A DNA stretch of 64,000 nucleotides, from the NCBI GenBank assembly GCA_032158295.1, contig CM063243.1, positions 18,072,302 to 18,136,301 of the forward strand. The letters run 5' to 3'. Below are positions 63,363 through 64,000 of the stretch, piece by piece. Position numbers and translations under genes: made by a program. Source of the DNA: Pycnopodia helianthoides. Lineage: Eukaryota; Echinodermata; Asteroidea; Forcipulatida; Asteriidae. The notes under the pieces are model-generated. The model was not told where the DNA came from. It did not search any database and saw only the letters and a list, made by a program, of their open reading frames with translations. Positions within the stretch are counted from its first letter, which is position 1; each line of letters begins with the position of its first letter.

Positions 63363-63806
63363 TTCAATTTGTTCTAAATGCAATCATTTACAATTGTATC
63401 TCACCGAATTCATTTTGTGGCAGTTGTTGTTAGAGTTCAGATTCATATATTTTGCAATTAACGAACATCATAGAACATTTTTATTTTAATCTGGAGTAGT
63501 ACACTATCAAAAGACCTTTTTTATGAACATGATGTCATTTGAGCAGGGCGCCCTTGGCTAGAGGTCAAAACAAGGTTGCTCATAAACCGATTCTGTACAC
63601 TGCGCATACATACCTATGAATTTCCCATTGTTTCATCATCGTTTTACATCAAAGATGGCGGTCCATTGAGGTCCATTGGTGTTTGATTAAGTAATCAACA
63701 GAAACTAAACTCATTTCGGTCCATTATAGATTTTATATGACAACTTTCATTCAACATCTGGGATTATTTCCAAACATCCCGAAGGAATAGATTTTCAGGG
63801 ATTAAT

Positions 63807-64000
63807 AAGGTGATTCCTGTCCTGCTGCTTCCCAGGTTGTATCCTCAACTGGGATGTGATCCCTGGCTATACGACAATTACAGGTTGAATGATTTCTGAC
63901 TGACACCCCCAAACAGAGCTATTGACAAAATAGGGAGACTGCCAACATTAGGGCTAGATAGCTCAGTTGGCAGAGCGCCGGCACGTTAATCCAGAGGTCG
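63807..64000 (+). repeat. tRNA-derived SINE, copy 7, cut by window end
   Basis: Leader with GGTGATTCCTGTCCTGCTGC and GATGTGATCCCTGGCTATAC, then GACACCCCCAAACAGAG, then the tRNA-like body (TAGCTCAGTTGGCAGAGC, GCCGGCACGTTAATCC) until the edge. It supports the long form of the element. Confidence 0.85.

Overview
This is a eukaryotic, AT-rich, repeat-dense stretch of metazoan genome. It has spliced exons with GT-AG borders, many short transposons and tRNA-derived SINEs. I infer a marine deuterostome, most likely a sea star (Asteroidea). That rests on metazoan INO80 with echinoderm-like divergence and on repeat families that I recall, without being able to check, as common in sea-star assemblies.

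The only gene I can support is INO80, the ATPase of the INO80 chromatin-remodelling complex, on the minus strand. Eleven in-frame exons run from 62929 down to 25079 and encode about 592 residues: the end of the insertion between the two RecA lobes, the whole second helicase lobe (motifs IV, V and VI), and the basic and acidic C-terminal tail. Splice phases agree across all ten junctions. The 5' part (N-terminus, HSA/DBINO, first ATPase lobe) lies beyond the right edge. The last 3' coding exon(s) and 3' UTR were not found, although 25 kb remains on that side. Introns reach about 12 kb and are filled with repeats.

Layout: 1-0.5 kb, a degenerate array of paired homeodomain, E-box and nuclear-receptor-like motifs; 0.5-25 kb, no confident gene, with SINEs, a cluster of hairpin elements (13.4-16.0 kb), TTAA-flanked MITEs, a hAT-type MITE with perfect target duplication (20.9 kb) and two tandem duplications; 25-63 kb, INO80 exons separated by repeat-laden introns, including a 73-bp minisatellite (27.4-28.2 kb), a head-to-tail train of three TTAA-flanked MITEs (43.0-44.2 kb), a TTAA MITE nested in a hairpin element (57.6-58.2 kb) and a histone-like 3' stem-loop on the INO80 sense strand (53.06 kb); 63-64 kb, intron with a SINE cut by the window end.

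The most informative non-genic content is the transposon record. Nested and abutting insertions show TTAA target duplication, two 334-bp copies are about 97% identical by eye, and one SINE-like family carries a tRNA-type B box between long terminal inverted repeats.
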